Shown piece after piece: positions 11,519 through 20,462 of a stretch of 64,000 nt of DNA; the stretch's first letter is position 1; each line of letters starts with the position of its first letter. The DNA comes from Halorussus lipolyticus (lineage in GTDB: Archaea; Halobacteriota; Halobacteria; Halobacteriales; Haladaptataceae): NCBI RefSeq assembly GCF_029338375.1, contig NZ_CP119804.1, positions 2,748,955 to 2,812,954 of the forward strand. The letters run 5' to 3'. Under the pieces are notes generated by a model. The model searched no databases, was not told where the DNA came from, and was given only the letters and a program-made list of their open reading frames with translations. A program made the translations under genes and the position numbers.

Positions 11519-12532
11519 ATGATTTCCAAGCGGTTCGTTATCAAACGACTCCTGCTCCTCGTCCCGGTGCTGTTCGGGGTGGCGACGTTCGTGTTCGCCA
11601 TCCTGCACCTCGCGCCGGGCGACCCTGCGCGGGTCATCGCGGGTCAGCGGGCGTCCGAGGAATTCGTCCGGCAGGTCCGGACACAACTCGGACTGAACGA
11701 CCCCATCTGGGTACAGTACGGCCGGTTCCTGTTGGAGGCAGTCCAGTTGGACTTCGGCGACTCCTACCAGATTCAGAAGGGCACGCCGGTCAAGCAGATT
11801 CTGCGATTCAAGCTCCCGGTCACGCTGGAGATGGCCCTCTACGGCCAGTTCCTCGGCATCTTGTTCGGTATTCCGGTGGGACTGCTCGGAGCCATCAAAC
11901 AGGACGCATTCAGCGACCACGCCACCCGAATCGGCGCGCTGGCCGGTATCAGCGTCCCGATTTACTGGAGCGGTCCGCTCCTCATCCTGCTGTTCGCGCA
12001 GGTGCTGAACTGGTTCCCGGCGAGTGGCCGTATCGCCTCGCAGTTCGACATCAACCCCATCACGGGCGTCATCACGTTCGACACGCTCGTCAGGGGTAAC
12101 TTCGCGGCCTTCCAGTCTGCGGCGATGCACCTGTTCCTGCCCGCCGCAGTCATCGGCATCTACTCGATGGCGCTCATCTCCCGGATGATGCGCTCGTCGA
12201 TGCTGGAGGTCATCCGGCAGGACTACATGCGGACCGCCCGCGCCAAGGGCCAAGGCTCGAAGATTACCATCCTCAAGCACGGCTTCCGGAACGCGCTCAT
12301 CCCGGTCGTGACCGTCATCGGCATCCAGTTCGGCACCCTGCTGGGTGGCGCGGTCCTGACCGAGACAGTCTTCGGGATTGCGGGCATCGGCACCCTGCTG
12401 GTGGACGCGATTCAGGTGGGCGACTACCCGGTCGTGCAGGGCACCGTCCTGATGTTCGCGGGCCTGTTCACGCTGGTGAACCTGCTCGTGGACGTGACCT
12501 ACTCGTATCTCGACCCACGGATTGAACAATGA
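11519..12532 (+). CDS. Peptide ABC transporter permease, DppB-like
   Basis: A 337-residue inner-membrane permease. It starts RFVIKRLLLLVPVLFGVATFVFAILHLAPGDPA, the usual first membrane segment plus the GDPA loop of DppB/OppB. The EAA loop (MRTARAKGQGSKITILKHGFRNALIP) contacts the ATPase. T-tract TTTTTT at 11486-11491 is a plausible box A about 30 bases before the ATG. The gene overlaps the next permease gene by 4 bases (ATGA), so the two are translated together. Confidence 0.95.
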   Translation: MISKRFVIKRLLLLVPVLFGVATFVFAILHLAPGDPARVIAGQRASEEFVRQVRTQLGLNDPIWVQYGRFLLEAVQLDFGDSYQIQKGTPVKQILRFKLPVTLEMALYGQFLGILFGIPVGLLGAIKQDAFSDHATRIGALAGISVPIYWSGPLLILLFAQVLNWFPASGRIASQFDINPITGVITFDTLVRGNFAAFQSAAMHLFLPAAVIGIYSMALISRMMRSSMLEVIRQDYMRTARAKGQGSKITILKHGFRNALIPVVTVIGIQFGTLLGGAVLTETVFGIAGIGTLLVDAIQVGDYPVVQGTVLMFAGLFTLVNLLVDVTYSYLDPRIEQ

Positions 12533-13485
12533 GTACCGAAACCCAAACCGAGGACGTGGGCCAGCGCGGCGTCGTCGAGCGACTCCGCGCCTCCCCGTTC
12601 CTCTCCGAACTCCTGTCGAATCGCCTCGCCGTCGCCGGACTCGCCATCATCTTCTCGATGGTGGCCATCGCGGTCTACTCCCGAGTCTTCATCGACCTCG
12701 GGGCGGTGACACAGAGCCAAATCGGGACCAACCCGAACCTCGCGCCGCCGAGTTGGCTGAGCAAGAAGACCGCAATCACCGGCGAGTACGGCACGTTCGC
12801 CTACCTGTTCGGGACCGACATCCAGTCGCGGGACATCTTCTCGCGGGTCCTCTACGGGACGTGGCTGGCGATGAAGTACGGCACCATCACGGTCGGCGCT
12901 TCGACGGTGCTGGGGGTCGGCCTCGGCATTCTGGCGGCCTACTACGGTGACATCACCGACAACATCATCATGCGGACGATGGACGTGCTGTTGGCCTTCC
13001 CGAGTCTCCTGCTGGCGCTGGCGCTGGTCGCCATCTTCGGCACCGGCCTCTGGAAGGTCGTCATCGCGCTGACGCTGGTGTACACGCCGCGGTTCGCCCG
13101 CGTCGTCCGCGGCGCGGCGCTGAAGGTGCTGGAAGACGAGTACATCGAGGCCACCGAGGCCCTCGGCGCGAAGGACCCGCGGGTCATCGTCCGCCACATC
13201 CTGCCCAACTGCCTCGCGCCCATCACGGTCCAGTCCACGCTCAACTTCGGTCTGGCCATCATCGACCTCGCGGCGCTCTCGTTCCTCGGGTTCGGTGCCG
13301 AGGCTGGGACGCCCTCGTGGGGGCTGATGCTGTCGAACGGCGTGAAGAACGGCCTGCTGACCGGCGACTGGTGGTGGTCGTTCTTCCCCGGTCTGTTCCT
13401 CGCCATCACCGTCCTCGGGTTCAACCTGCTGGGCGACGGGATGCGCGACGCGCTCGACCCCCGGATGCGCGAAACCGTGGACTGA
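12529..13485 (+). CDS. Peptide ABC transporter permease, DppC-like
   Basis: A 318-residue permease, partner of the DppB-like protein. It has an N-terminal membrane segment (LAVAGLAIIFSMVAIAVYS), the conserved FGTDIQSRDIFSRVLYGTW and the EAA loop ATEALGAKDPRVIVRHILPNCLAP. It completes a five-gene importer: fused ATPase, two binding proteins, two permeases. It is followed after 3 bases by a small membrane-protein gene that may be co-transcribed. Confidence 0.95.
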   Translation: MSTETQTEDVGQRGVVERLRASPFLSELLSNRLAVAGLAIIFSMVAIAVYSRVFIDLGAVTQSQIGTNPNLAPPSWLSKKTAITGEYGTFAYLFGTDIQSRDIFSRVLYGTWLAMKYGTITVGASTVLGVGLGILAAYYGDITDNIIMRTMDVLLAFPSLLLALALVAIFGTGLWKVVIALTLVYTPRFARVVRGAALKVLEDEYIEATEALGAKDPRVIVRHILPNCLAPITVQSTLNFGLAIIDLAALSFLGFGAEAGTPSWGLMLSNGVKNGLLTGDWWWSFFPGLFLAITVLGFNLLGDGMRDALDPRMRETVD

Positions 13486-13488
13486 CCG

Positions 13489-13914
13489 ATGCACTCGGGC
13501 GAATCGACCGACTCCGGCCGACCGCACTCCGACCGGGCGACCGGCGGGGACGGAACCCGCGACGATTCGCCGACTCCTCGTGAGCGCGTCCGGCAACTCG
13601 GCCGCGCGCTTCTCCTCGGCGCGGTGCTAGCCGGAATTGCCGTGCCGGTCGTGGTCCTCTCGGGCGAGACGGTCCGATTCGCCAGCGAGAAGGTGTTTGC
13701 AGTCGGCGCGCTCGTTTTCGGCTTCTCGCTGTTAGGCTGGTCGGGGTCGGTGTTCGCGGGCAGAGGGATGGAGAATTTCCAGCGTTACATCGGCGGGCGC
13801 TCGGACTGGTCGGAGGCCGACTCCCGGCGCGCGATGACGGTGCTGGGAAGCGTCGGCGTCGGCGGGATGATGGGTGCGAGTCTGGCGACGTGGGTCGTCG
13901 GAAGCGTGGTGTAG
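13489..13914 (+). CDS. Small haloarchaeal membrane protein of unknown function (141 aa)
   Basis: Residues 1-35 are polar and disordered. Three hydrophobic segments follow: ALLLGAVLAGIAVPVVVLSG, VFAVGALVFGFSLLGWSG and VLGSVGVGGMMGASLATWVVG. The start is 3 bases after the DppC stop, so it probably belongs to the transporter transcript, though nothing links it functionally. I recognise no named domain. Confidence 0.75.
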   Translation: MHSGESTDSGRPHSDRATGGDGTRDDSPTPRERVRQLGRALLLGAVLAGIAVPVVVLSGETVRFASEKVFAVGALVFGFSLLGWSGSVFAGRGMENFQRYIGGRSDWSEADSRRAMTVLGSVGVGGMMGASLATWVVGSVV

Positions 13915-13951
13915 AACCCTGTTTTAAGTCACGGCTACCGTACTTCCCGAC

Positions 13952-14110
13952 ATGAACGAGACCACTCGCCAAGCCGTCGCCGTCGGCCTCGGACTGGCGT
14001 TCGTCCTCTGGCAGGCCTCGCAGGAACCCGGCCGCGCGTTCGCCGCGGTTCTGGCGGTCAGCGCGCTCGCCTACGCCGTCGCGCCAATCGTCCGCGACGG
14101 GGTAGTGTAA
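13952..14110 (+). CDS. Very small hydrophobic protein (52 aa)
   Basis: ATG to TAA encodes 52 residues beginning MNETTRQAVAVGLGLAFVLW and ending APIVRDGVV. Two hydrophobic helices separated by QASQEPGR suggest a small two-helix membrane protein. Codon use matches neighbouring genes (third-position G/C). A box-like TTTTAA lies 30 bases before the ATG, giving a leaderless transcript. No function is assigned. Confidence 0.6.
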   Translation: MNETTRQAVAVGLGLAFVLWQASQEPGRAFAAVLAVSALAYAVAPIVRDGVV

Positions 14111-14547
14111 TCGAAGTACGAACGGAGACGTGTCTAATTATTTCTTTGAGGCGTATAATTATTTGCTAGCCGCGCCTCTAGTTGTCTTTAGTTCCGTAGC
14201 AACGACGGGGTCCGAGCAAGGCCCCGTCGGCGGAGTCCTTTCCAAGGCCTCCCGGATTTAGGAGGCCGTTCCAAGGCCTCCCGGATTCCGTCGGCGGACG
14301 AGTACCCAAGTGGTTGATGGTCGTTCGTAGCGGTGCGCCAGTCGGCGGGAGTGCGCCGACGATACTCGATACGGCAGATACGAACATAATGGCGGCTTTT
14401 TGGGCAACTCTTTCGTCTCTGCGCGTTCGAATTGGTCGGTTGTCCGCAAGAAAACGGATTCGTTTCCAGACTCGCTAAATTCTCCACGTCTAGTCTCTGC
14501 TCGGTTGGCAATCGTTGACTTCCCTCGGTCGTGGCCGGTCGGGTTCC
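14111..14547. other. Intergenic stretch with a 19-base direct repeat
   Basis: No credible gene. The AT-rich part at 14135-14165 may hold a terminator or promoter. Two perfect copies of a 19-base direct repeat occur at 14240-14258 and 14269-14287. The rest shows no clear signal. Confidence 0.5.
14240..14287 (+). repeat. Tandem 19-base direct repeat (two copies, 29-base period)
   Basis: TTCCAAGGCCTCCCGGATT occurs at 14240-14258 and again, identical, at 14269-14287. Between them lies TAGGAGGCCG, whose GGAGGCC can pair with GGCCTCC of either copy. Flanking CGTCGGCGG stretches at both ends make the block roughly symmetrical. Confidence 0.75.
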
Positions 14548-15849
14548 TCACCCGCGGACGTTCTCACCGACCGGGTCGCCGAACTCGCCGTCGGCCACTT
14601 CGTCGTATTCGCCCGCGTCGTAGACCACGTTTCCGCGAACCATCGTCAGCTCGGGGAACACGCCCTGCATCCCCTCGAATGGCGTCCACCCGCACTTCGA
14701 GTGGAGATTTTCGCCCCGAATCTCGCGGGTCGCGTCGGGATTGACCAGCACGAGGTCGGCCATCAGGCCCTGCTCGACCTTCCCCTTGCGAGTCAGTCCG
14801 AACACGTCGGCGGGGTTGGCCGCGGTCAGGTCCCGAACGCGCTCGTAGCTCAGGTTGTCCTTGCGGGCCTGTTCGAGCAGGAGTGGCAGGGCGGTTTCGA
14901 CGCCGGGGACGCCACTGGGGGCGTCCCAGATGCCCGCGTCCTTCTCCTCGCGGGTGTGGGGCGCGTGGTCGGTCGCCACCATGTCGATGGTGCCGTCCGC
15001 GAGGCGCTCGAACATGGCTTCCCGGCGCTGTTCGCTCCGGAGCGGCGGGTTCATCCGACCGAAGGTGCCCAACTCGTCGTAGTCGTCGCGCGAGCGGAAC
15101 AGGTGATGCGGCGTAACCTCGCAGGTCGCACCGCCCGCTTTCGCGGCGTCTACGCCCTCCGGCGTGCTGGTGTGGGCGATGTGGACGTTCGCGTCGGCCT
15201 CGTCGCCGATTTCGACCGCGCGCTCGACCGCCGCGGCCTCGGCCTCGGCGGTCCGGTAGGCGCTCCACGCATCGTAGTCGTCGTCCGCGCGCGCTTTGGC
15301 CTCGTCGTCGAACAGGTCGGCGTCCTCGGCGTGGACCGTCACGACCCGGTACTCGTCAGTCGCGCGCTCGACTGCTTCGTGAAAGAGGTCCTCCTCGATA
15401 CCCATGTCGCCGGTCGAGTCCGCGAGGAAGACCTCGCCGAGCGCCAACAGCGGCCGGTCGAACAGTTCGTCCGGGTTCCAGTCCTCGGTGACGCCGCCGT
15501 TGATGCCGTAATCGACGTAGGACGCTTCTGCGAGGTCCGCCTTCCGGTCGAAGGCCTCGCCGTCCACGGTCGGCGGGTCGGTGTTCGGTTGGTCCACGAC
15601 GGTCGTCACGCCGCCCGCGGCGGCCGACTTGCTCCCCGTTTCCCACGTCTCCTTGTGGGGGAAACCGGGCTGTCGGAAGTGAACGTGGGTGTCTATCATC
15701 CCCGGCAAGAGGAGTTTCCCGGTTGCGTCGATGGACTCGCCCGAGTGGGTCAGGGTCGAACCGACGCCCGCGATTCTGCCCGCGGACGTGTCGATTCGCA
15801 CGTCCACTTCTCGGCCGTCGGCGAGCGTCGCGTTCCGGATGGTGAGCAT
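14548..15849 (-). CDS. pyrC: Dihydroorotase
   Basis: This 433-residue cyclic amidohydrolase closes N-carbamoyl-aspartate to dihydroorotate in pyrimidine synthesis. The metal motif HVH is at 55-57 in DTHVHFRQPG, with further ligand histidines in TVHAED (173), HIAHTSTP (223, 226) and the catalytic aspartate in ATDHAPH (D294). The C-terminal ENLHSKCGWTPFEG is typical of dihydroorotases. Length fits the class I type. Allantoinase or hydantoinase is the alternative, but the RQPG after HVHF and the C-terminal motif favour dihydroorotase. It is monocistronic. Confidence 0.9.
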   Translation of the reverse strand: MLTIRNATLADGREVDVRIDTSAGRIAGVGSTLTHSGESIDATGKLLLPGMIDTHVHFRQPGFPHKETWETGSKSAAAGGVTTVVDQPNTDPPTVDGEAFDRKADLAEASYVDYGINGGVTEDWNPDELFDRPLLALGEVFLADSTGDMGIEEDLFHEAVERATDEYRVVTVHAEDADLFDDEAKARADDDYDAWSAYRTAEAEAAAVERAVEIGDEADANVHIAHTSTPEGVDAAKAGGATCEVTPHHLFRSRDDYDELGTFGRMNPPLRSEQRREAMFERLADGTIDMVATDHAPHTREEKDAGIWDAPSGVPGVETALPLLLEQARKDNLSYERVRDLTAANPADVFGLTRKGKVEQGLMADLVLVNPDATREIRGENLHSKCGWTPFEGMQGVFPELTMVRGNVVYDAGEYDEVADGEFGDPVGENVRG

Positions 15850-16017
15850 TGGTCGTCGGTTGGAGGGTGGGCGTCCTAAGCCTCCCGATATGGTTTCTCC
15901 GAAAATGGGACTGTGCGGTTACGGGCGTTACTTCTGGTAGTTCTGAAGGCCGGATAGTTGCCGAAAACGTGTTTTAGAAACCCCCGGTTCGGGCGGCAGT
16001 CGCCTCCCAGAACCGCG

Positions 16018-16725
16018 TCAGTAGTCGCTGTCGGGTTCCACGTCGGCGATGTCCGCAATCGAGACGATTTCCGGTTGGTTGCCCACCAGCAGTTCCTCGA
16101 TGGTCCGGGCGACCTCCTCGGGGTCGTCGCTCCCGCCGGCCTTGGCGACGCTCCCGACCGATTTCGCCTCGAAGGGCACGTCGAGCGCGGCGTAGACCGG
16201 TTCCAGCACGTCGGCGATTTCGGCGTGGTCCCTGACCACCGCGACGCCCGAGACCAGCGCCGCGTTCTTCCGGACGCGCTGGGCGATGCCGACGATTTTC
16301 CCGTCGCGCTGGAGCGAGTAGTCGCCCGGACAGAAACTCGCCTCGGGTTCTCCTCGGGCGACGGGCACACCGAGTCGCCAGAGCGCACGCTGGATGGCTC
16401 GGGTGGTGTCCTCGTAGCGTTCGTCCATGCCGACCCGCATGTCGTCCAGCGCGACCACCTTGGCGAACGCGATGGTGCTACCGGTGTAGGCAACCGCCCG
16501 ACCGCCGACCGACCGCTGGACCGGCGTGAACCCGCAGGCGTCGGCGACCTTCGTTGCTACCTCGTAATCGTCGGCCCGAGCGTCCCGCCGCCCGAACGCG
16601 AGTTGCCGGTGGGGCCGCCAGACCCGGACCGACCCCTCGCCGGTCTCGGCGGCCCGTTCGAGCATCCCGGCGACGACCTCCCGGTCGGCGTCCCGACTCG
16701 CCGCCCGGCCGCGAAGTACGCGCAT
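16018..16725 (-). CDS. Lipoate-protein ligase A-family protein (biotin/lipoate ligase fold)
   Basis: This 235-residue protein of the BPL/LplA/LipB fold should attach lipoate or octanoate to a lipoyl domain. Recognisable are the QRSVGGRAVAYTGSTIAFAKV segment (counterpart of RRSGGGAVYHD in LplA) and GKIVGIAQRVRKNAALVSGVAVV, which holds the lysine that binds the acyl-adenylate. The internal ATG at 16725 (MRVLRGRAASRDADREV) is chosen because the longer reading overlaps the divergent gene's coding region. It is divergent from the next gene with only 55 bases between starts. Confidence 0.82.
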   Translation of the reverse strand: MRVLRGRAASRDADREVVAGMLERAAETGEGSVRVWRPHRQLAFGRRDARADDYEVATKVADACGFTPVQRSVGGRAVAYTGSTIAFAKVVALDDMRVGMDERYEDTTRAIQRALWRLGVPVARGEPEASFCPGDYSLQRDGKIVGIAQRVRKNAALVSGVAVVRDHAEIADVLEPVYAALDVPFEAKSVGSVAKAGGSDDPEEVARTIEELLVGNQPEIVSIADIADVEPDSDY

Positions 16726-16780
16726 GCCGAACCTTTCACATTCGGAGTACCTAAACCCTCGCGTCTCCGAGAGGACGACG

Positions 16781-17659
16781 ATGGTCAGGGTCGGCCCCGA
16801 ACTCCTCGAACGCTTCCCCAGATTCTCGCTGTACAACTCGCCCTACGCCGCCCACGACGAGGGGTGCGCTATCGACCTCTATCCCCACGAAGGCGACTGG
16901 CGGAAAGCGCAGTCCAACGACGCCCGTGAAACCGCCGCGCCGAGTCCCGTCTCGGGCGAGGTCGTCGCCACGCGGTCGGTCTCCGCGCCGCCGAAACCCT
17001 ACGCCGTGGAACAGGACCACCTCATCGTGGTCGAAACCGGCGACCTCCTCGCCCGAATCCTCCACGTGGACCCGGCGGTCGAACCCGGCGACGAAATCGC
17101 CCGCGGCGACTCGCTGGGCGAGATGGTGCGCTCGGGGTTCTTCGCGCCGTGGGTGGACAACCACATCCACCTCGGATTCCGGGACCCGGACGCCAACCCC
17201 TTCCGGGCCTCGGGGTCGCTCCCACTCGAACTCGCGGACGACCTCGAAATTTCGGGCGTCCCGTGGGACGGCCGGGGCGAAGTGGTCACAGCGGGCGAGA
17301 CCTACGCGATTCTCGACGCGCCGGACCACCCCGCGCCCGGAACGCAGTTTGCGGGGATTTCAGCAGATGGCGATGGCGTCCTCGACGGCGGCCTTCCCCA
17401 CTACGACGGCGGGGGCCTCGTCGGTGCCGATTCGGACGACGTTCCGGAGTCAGTCGCGCTCGCGGGCCAGCAGGTCGCCACTGCCGCCGCCGCCGACCGG
17501 ACGATTTCGTGGGACGACCTGACGGTGCTGGCGAACGGAACGCCGATTACCGGCCTCTCGTTCTTCTTCGCGCGCGAGGCGCTGGGCGCGAAATTGGTCT
17601 GTCCCGAGGTAGATTTCGAGGTCGGCGAGACGGTCGAGGTCGAAATCTCGTTCGAGTAA
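16781..17659 (+). CDS. Conserved protein with a biotinyl/lipoyl- or M23-like beta domain (292 aa)
   Basis: I do not recognise a named family. The N-terminal half reads APSPVSGEVVATRS, then ILHVDPAVEPGDEIARGDSLGEM and WVDNHIHLGFR. That succession (a hairpin with SPVSGEV, a GDxIxxGxxLG turn and HxHLGFR) resembles both lipoyl-type barrels and degenerate M23/LytM domains. The C-terminal half is beta-rich. There is no signal peptide, so it is cytoplasmic. It is divergent from the lipoate ligase-like gene and may share its promoter region. Confidence 0.7.
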   Translation: MVRVGPELLERFPRFSLYNSPYAAHDEGCAIDLYPHEGDWRKAQSNDARETAAPSPVSGEVVATRSVSAPPKPYAVEQDHLIVVETGDLLARILHVDPAVEPGDEIARGDSLGEMVRSGFFAPWVDNHIHLGFRDPDANPFRASGSLPLELADDLEISGVPWDGRGEVVTAGETYAILDAPDHPAPGTQFAGISADGDGVLDGGLPHYDGGGLVGADSDDVPESVALAGQQVATAAAADRTISWDDLTVLANGTPITGLSFFFAREALGAKLVCPEVDFEVGETVEVEISFE

Positions 17660-17668
17660 GTCGGCGGC

Positions 17669-18187
17669 CTATCCGTGCTTCTCGCGGTGTTCGTCCCTCA
17701 GTCGCTGGTACTTGTCGTCCTCGCGGACCTGCTCCCACTTGGTCTCGAATCGGAGGGCTATCTCGCGTTTTTCCTCGTCGTACCACTCTTGGGGTTCGCG
17801 CTCCTCGCGGTTCGCGGTTTCACCGCTCCCGTTCGAGGCGCGGTGCGCCTCGTTGTCCTCGTATTTTTGTCCGCCGGGATACTTGGCGTAGCGCATCGCT
17901 CTCGTGTACCCCATCTGGAGGTACTTCCGAGCCATGTCCATCCCCACGAAGTCGCCGTCCCGTTTGTACTGCTGGAACTGCTCGAAGATGGTCTCGGCGG
18001 ACTCCTCGCCAGCGTCGAGGGTCTTGATGGTCCAGTTCGGCAGGAGTTCGCTCTTGTAAGGTTGGACCTTGAACGCGCCCTGCTCGCCCCGGCCGACCTC
18101 GTACTCCTCGGGATTCTCTCGAAAGTTCACGTCGTACTCGGGGTCGTCAGTCTCGGTGTCGCCGGAACCGGCGTCGGGGTCGGTCAC
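17669..18187 (-). CDS. DUF4385-family protein
   Basis: 172 residues, GTG start. The middle carries the family core YDVNFRENPEEYEVGRGEQG, FKVQPYKSELLPNW and GDFVGMDMARKYLQMGYTRAMRYA, followed by KYPGGQKY. DUF4385 proteins occur in bacteria and haloarchaea and have no known activity. The charged C-terminus is rich in Glu, Lys and Arg. It lies 21 bases downstream of the isochorismatase-family gene, so a two-gene transcript is likely. Confidence 0.8.
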   Translation of the reverse strand: MTDPDAGSGDTETDDPEYDVNFRENPEEYEVGRGEQGAFKVQPYKSELLPNWTIKTLDAGEESAETIFEQFQQYKRDGDFVGMDMARKYLQMGYTRAMRYAKYPGGQKYEDNEAHRASNGSGETANREEREPQEWYDEEKREIALRFETKWEQVREDDKYQRLRDEHREKHG

Positions 18188-18208
18188 GGGTAGACCGACG
18201 TGCTCGAC

Positions 18209-18781
18209 TCACTCGAATTCGATGGCCTCCTTCGTCGTCACCTCGCCGAACAGGAAGTCCGAGTGTTCGACCGCGTACTCCTTGTGGTCCTCCTCGATGT
18301 AGCCCAGCGCGTCCTCCACGATGACGGGCCGGTAGTCCCGGAGGCCGGCGCTCCCGGCGGTGTGGAGGACACAGACGTTCGCCAGCGTCCCACAGAGGAG
18401 CAGGTCGTCGATGCCGTGCGTGTCGAGGTAGCCTTCGAGGTTCGTCCGGTAGAAAGCGTCGTAAGTGTGCTTTTCGACCACGTGGTCCTCGTCGCGCACG
18501 TCCAAGTCGTCGTGGAGTTTCGCGTCCCACGACCCCTCCACGACGTGTTCGCCCCAGCGGTCGAACTCGTCGTAGTAGTGGGCGTCCTCGAACTGCTCTG
18601 GGGGATGCACGTCTCGGGTGTAGACGACCGACGCGCCCTCCTCGCGCGCCGTCGAGACGACTTCGGTCACGTCCGCGAGGACTTGCTGGCTGGCAGGTGC
18701 GTAGAGGCTCCCTTCGGGGTGGCAGAAGCCGTTTTGCATGTCCACGACGACGACTGCGGTCGATGCTGGGTCGAAGCTCAT
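18209..18781 (-). CDS. Isochorismatase-family cysteine hydrolase (nicotinamidase-like)
   Basis: A 190-residue cysteine hydrolase. The catalytic triad is visible as D14 (VVVVDMQNGF), K104 (VEKHTYDAF) and C137 (LCGTLANVCVLHTA), with the cis-peptide loop just before C137. Members cleave nicotinamide, N-carbamoylsarcosine or isochorismate. A nicotinamidase role would suit the nicotinate phosphoribosyltransferase 1.9 kb away, but it is not proved. The ATG at 18781 (MSFDPASTAVVVVD) is chosen over the longer open frame. Confidence 0.87.
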   Translation of the reverse strand: MSFDPASTAVVVVDMQNGFCHPEGSLYAPASQQVLADVTEVVSTAREEGASVVYTRDVHPPEQFEDAHYYDEFDRWGEHVVEGSWDAKLHDDLDVRDEDHVVEKHTYDAFYRTNLEGYLDTHGIDDLLLCGTLANVCVLHTAGSAGLRDYRPVIVEDALGYIEEDHKEYAVEHSDFLFGEVTTKEAIEFE

Positions 18782-18941
18782 ATCTTGTCGTAGCGACGCA
18801 CGGCCAAAAACGCTTTTCGAGGCCAGTCGCGCACAACCGGCCGAGCGGTCCTCTCGCCGTGAATCACGCCGAGAGCCGGTTAATTTCACCCGTCCATCAA
18901 GAGCTTTTTGAGCGTGTAGGCCTACGTAACGGTCACAGGAA

Positions 18942-20462
18942 ATGCGCACGACAATCGCAATCGCGGTCGTTCTCATGCTCGTCGTCGCGGGCTGTTCGCA
19001 GGCCCCCGGCGCGGGGACGACGACCGATACGGACGTTAACACGACGACTCCGGACGCTGGGGCCGAGACCACCCAGTCGGGGTCGGACACCACCCAGTCG
19101 GAACGAGTCGTCAAGCCCGACGACCCGAAGACCGACGTTCTGGGTTGGGAAGCGGGCTACTGGTACAACGAGACCATCGCCGTGAACCCCAACGACGGGC
19201 TGAACGACTCGGAACTCGATAAGGTCGTCGCTCGCTCGATGGCCCGCGTCGAGCAGGTCCGGCAACTCGAATTCGAGGAGCGCGTTCCGGTCGAAATCCA
19301 GACGCGCGACGAGTTCCGGGAGAGTCGGTCGAATCGCTCGACGCCCGAGGACAGGCAACTGTTCGACAACGTGAAGTACGAATCGCTGTTCATGATAAAC
19401 GAATCGACCGACTCCATCGCGGTGCAGGGCCAGAACTCCGGGTCGTCGGTCGGCGGCTACTACAGTCCGTCTCAGCAGAAAATCGTCGTCGTCTCCGAGA
19501 ACGTTTCGACGCCGAAACTCGACGAGATTACGCTCTCTCAGGAGCTGTTCCACGCGCTTCAGGACCAGCAGTTCAACCTCTCGAGCTACGACCAGTCCAC
19601 GCGCGAACTCCACAACGCCAAGGACGGCATCATCGAGGGCGACGGTAACTACGTCGATTATCTCTACTCCCAGAAGTGCAACAACGAGTGGAACGGCGAC
19701 TGTCTGACCCCCGACTCCGGTTCGGGTTCGAGCAGTGGTCTCGCCAACATCGGACCGTACCTCATCAAGTTCCAGCCCTACAGTGACGGCCCGGCGTTCG
19801 TCAAGCAGATTCACCAGCAGGGCGGCTGGGAAGCGGTCAACGAGGTCTACCAGAACCCGCCGGCCAGCACCGAGCAGGTCATCCACCCCGACAAGTACGG
19901 CGAGGACACCCCCGCCAACTTCTCCATCGAGAACAAGGCCACCAACGGCTGGGAGCGCCTCAAACTCGATGGTCGGCCGAACTACGGGAGCGTGGGCGAA
20001 GCCGGCATGCTTGCGATGTTCATGTACCCCTACTACCCGAGTCAGGGTCAGGAGCAAATCATCCCCGCTCGGGACTTCTTCAACATGAAGCAGGGGTCCA
20101 ACCAGTTACAGGAGTTCGACCCGCTGAACTACAACAGCAGTTACTCGACCGGTTGGGACGGCGACAAACTCGCGGTCTACACCAACGACGACGCCGCGAC
20201 TAACGAGACCGGCTACGTCTGGAAGTCGGTCTGGGACTCCCAGCAGGACGCCGAGGAGTTCGTGGAGGGCTACCGCAAAGTCCTGAAGTACAACGGTGCG
20301 AAGAAGGTTGACGGTCGCACGAACACGTGGAAGATTCCGGCGGACAAGGAGTTCAACGACGCCTTCTACGTCGAGCAGAAGGGCGACACGGTGGTCATCG
20401 TGAACGCACCGTCCGTCTCGGAACTCTCGAACGTCCGCGAGGGCGCGGCACCGGAGCAGTAA
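18942..20462 (+). CDS. Hvo_1808-type surface lipoprotein with degenerate zincin motif
   Basis: 506 residues. A Sec-type signal MRTTIAIAVVLMLVVAGC ends in a lipobox with C18, followed by a Thr-rich linker to about residue 55. The mature protein resembles haloarchaeal surface proteins of the Hvo_1808 type. At 200-204 the sequence is QELFH in TLSQELFHALQDQQ, exactly where gluzincin metalloproteases have HExxH, and GIIEGDGNYVDY follows about 25 residues later. The first ligand histidine is therefore glutamine. It is probably a non-peptidase or altered-metal extracellular protein. Confidence 0.8.
   Translation: MRTTIAIAVVLMLVVAGCSQAPGAGTTTDTDVNTTTPDAGAETTQSGSDTTQSERVVKPDDPKTDVLGWEAGYWYNETIAVNPNDGLNDSELDKVVARSMARVEQVRQLEFEERVPVEIQTRDEFRESRSNRSTPEDRQLFDNVKYESLFMINESTDSIAVQGQNSGSSVGGYYSPSQQKIVVVSENVSTPKLDEITLSQELFHALQDQQFNLSSYDQSTRELHNAKDGIIEGDGNYVDYLYSQKCNNEWNGDCLTPDSGSGSSSGLANIGPYLIKFQPYSDGPAFVKQIHQQGGWEAVNEVYQNPPASTEQVIHPDKYGEDTPANFSIENKATNGWERLKLDGRPNYGSVGEAGMLAMFMYPYYPSQGQEQIIPARDFFNMKQGSNQLQEFDPLNYNSSYSTGWDGDKLAVYTNDDAATNETGYVWKSVWDSQQDAEEFVEGYRKVLKYNGAKKVDGRTNTWKIPADKEFNDAFYVEQKGDTVVIVNAPSVSELSNVREGAAPEQ

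Noticed and set aside
15960..16010. Another copy of the structured repeat before the lipoate ligase-like gene's stop
   Set aside because: Only a short stretch (AGAAACCCCCGG, then GGGCGGC) resembles the repeat ends. The stems and loops are missing.
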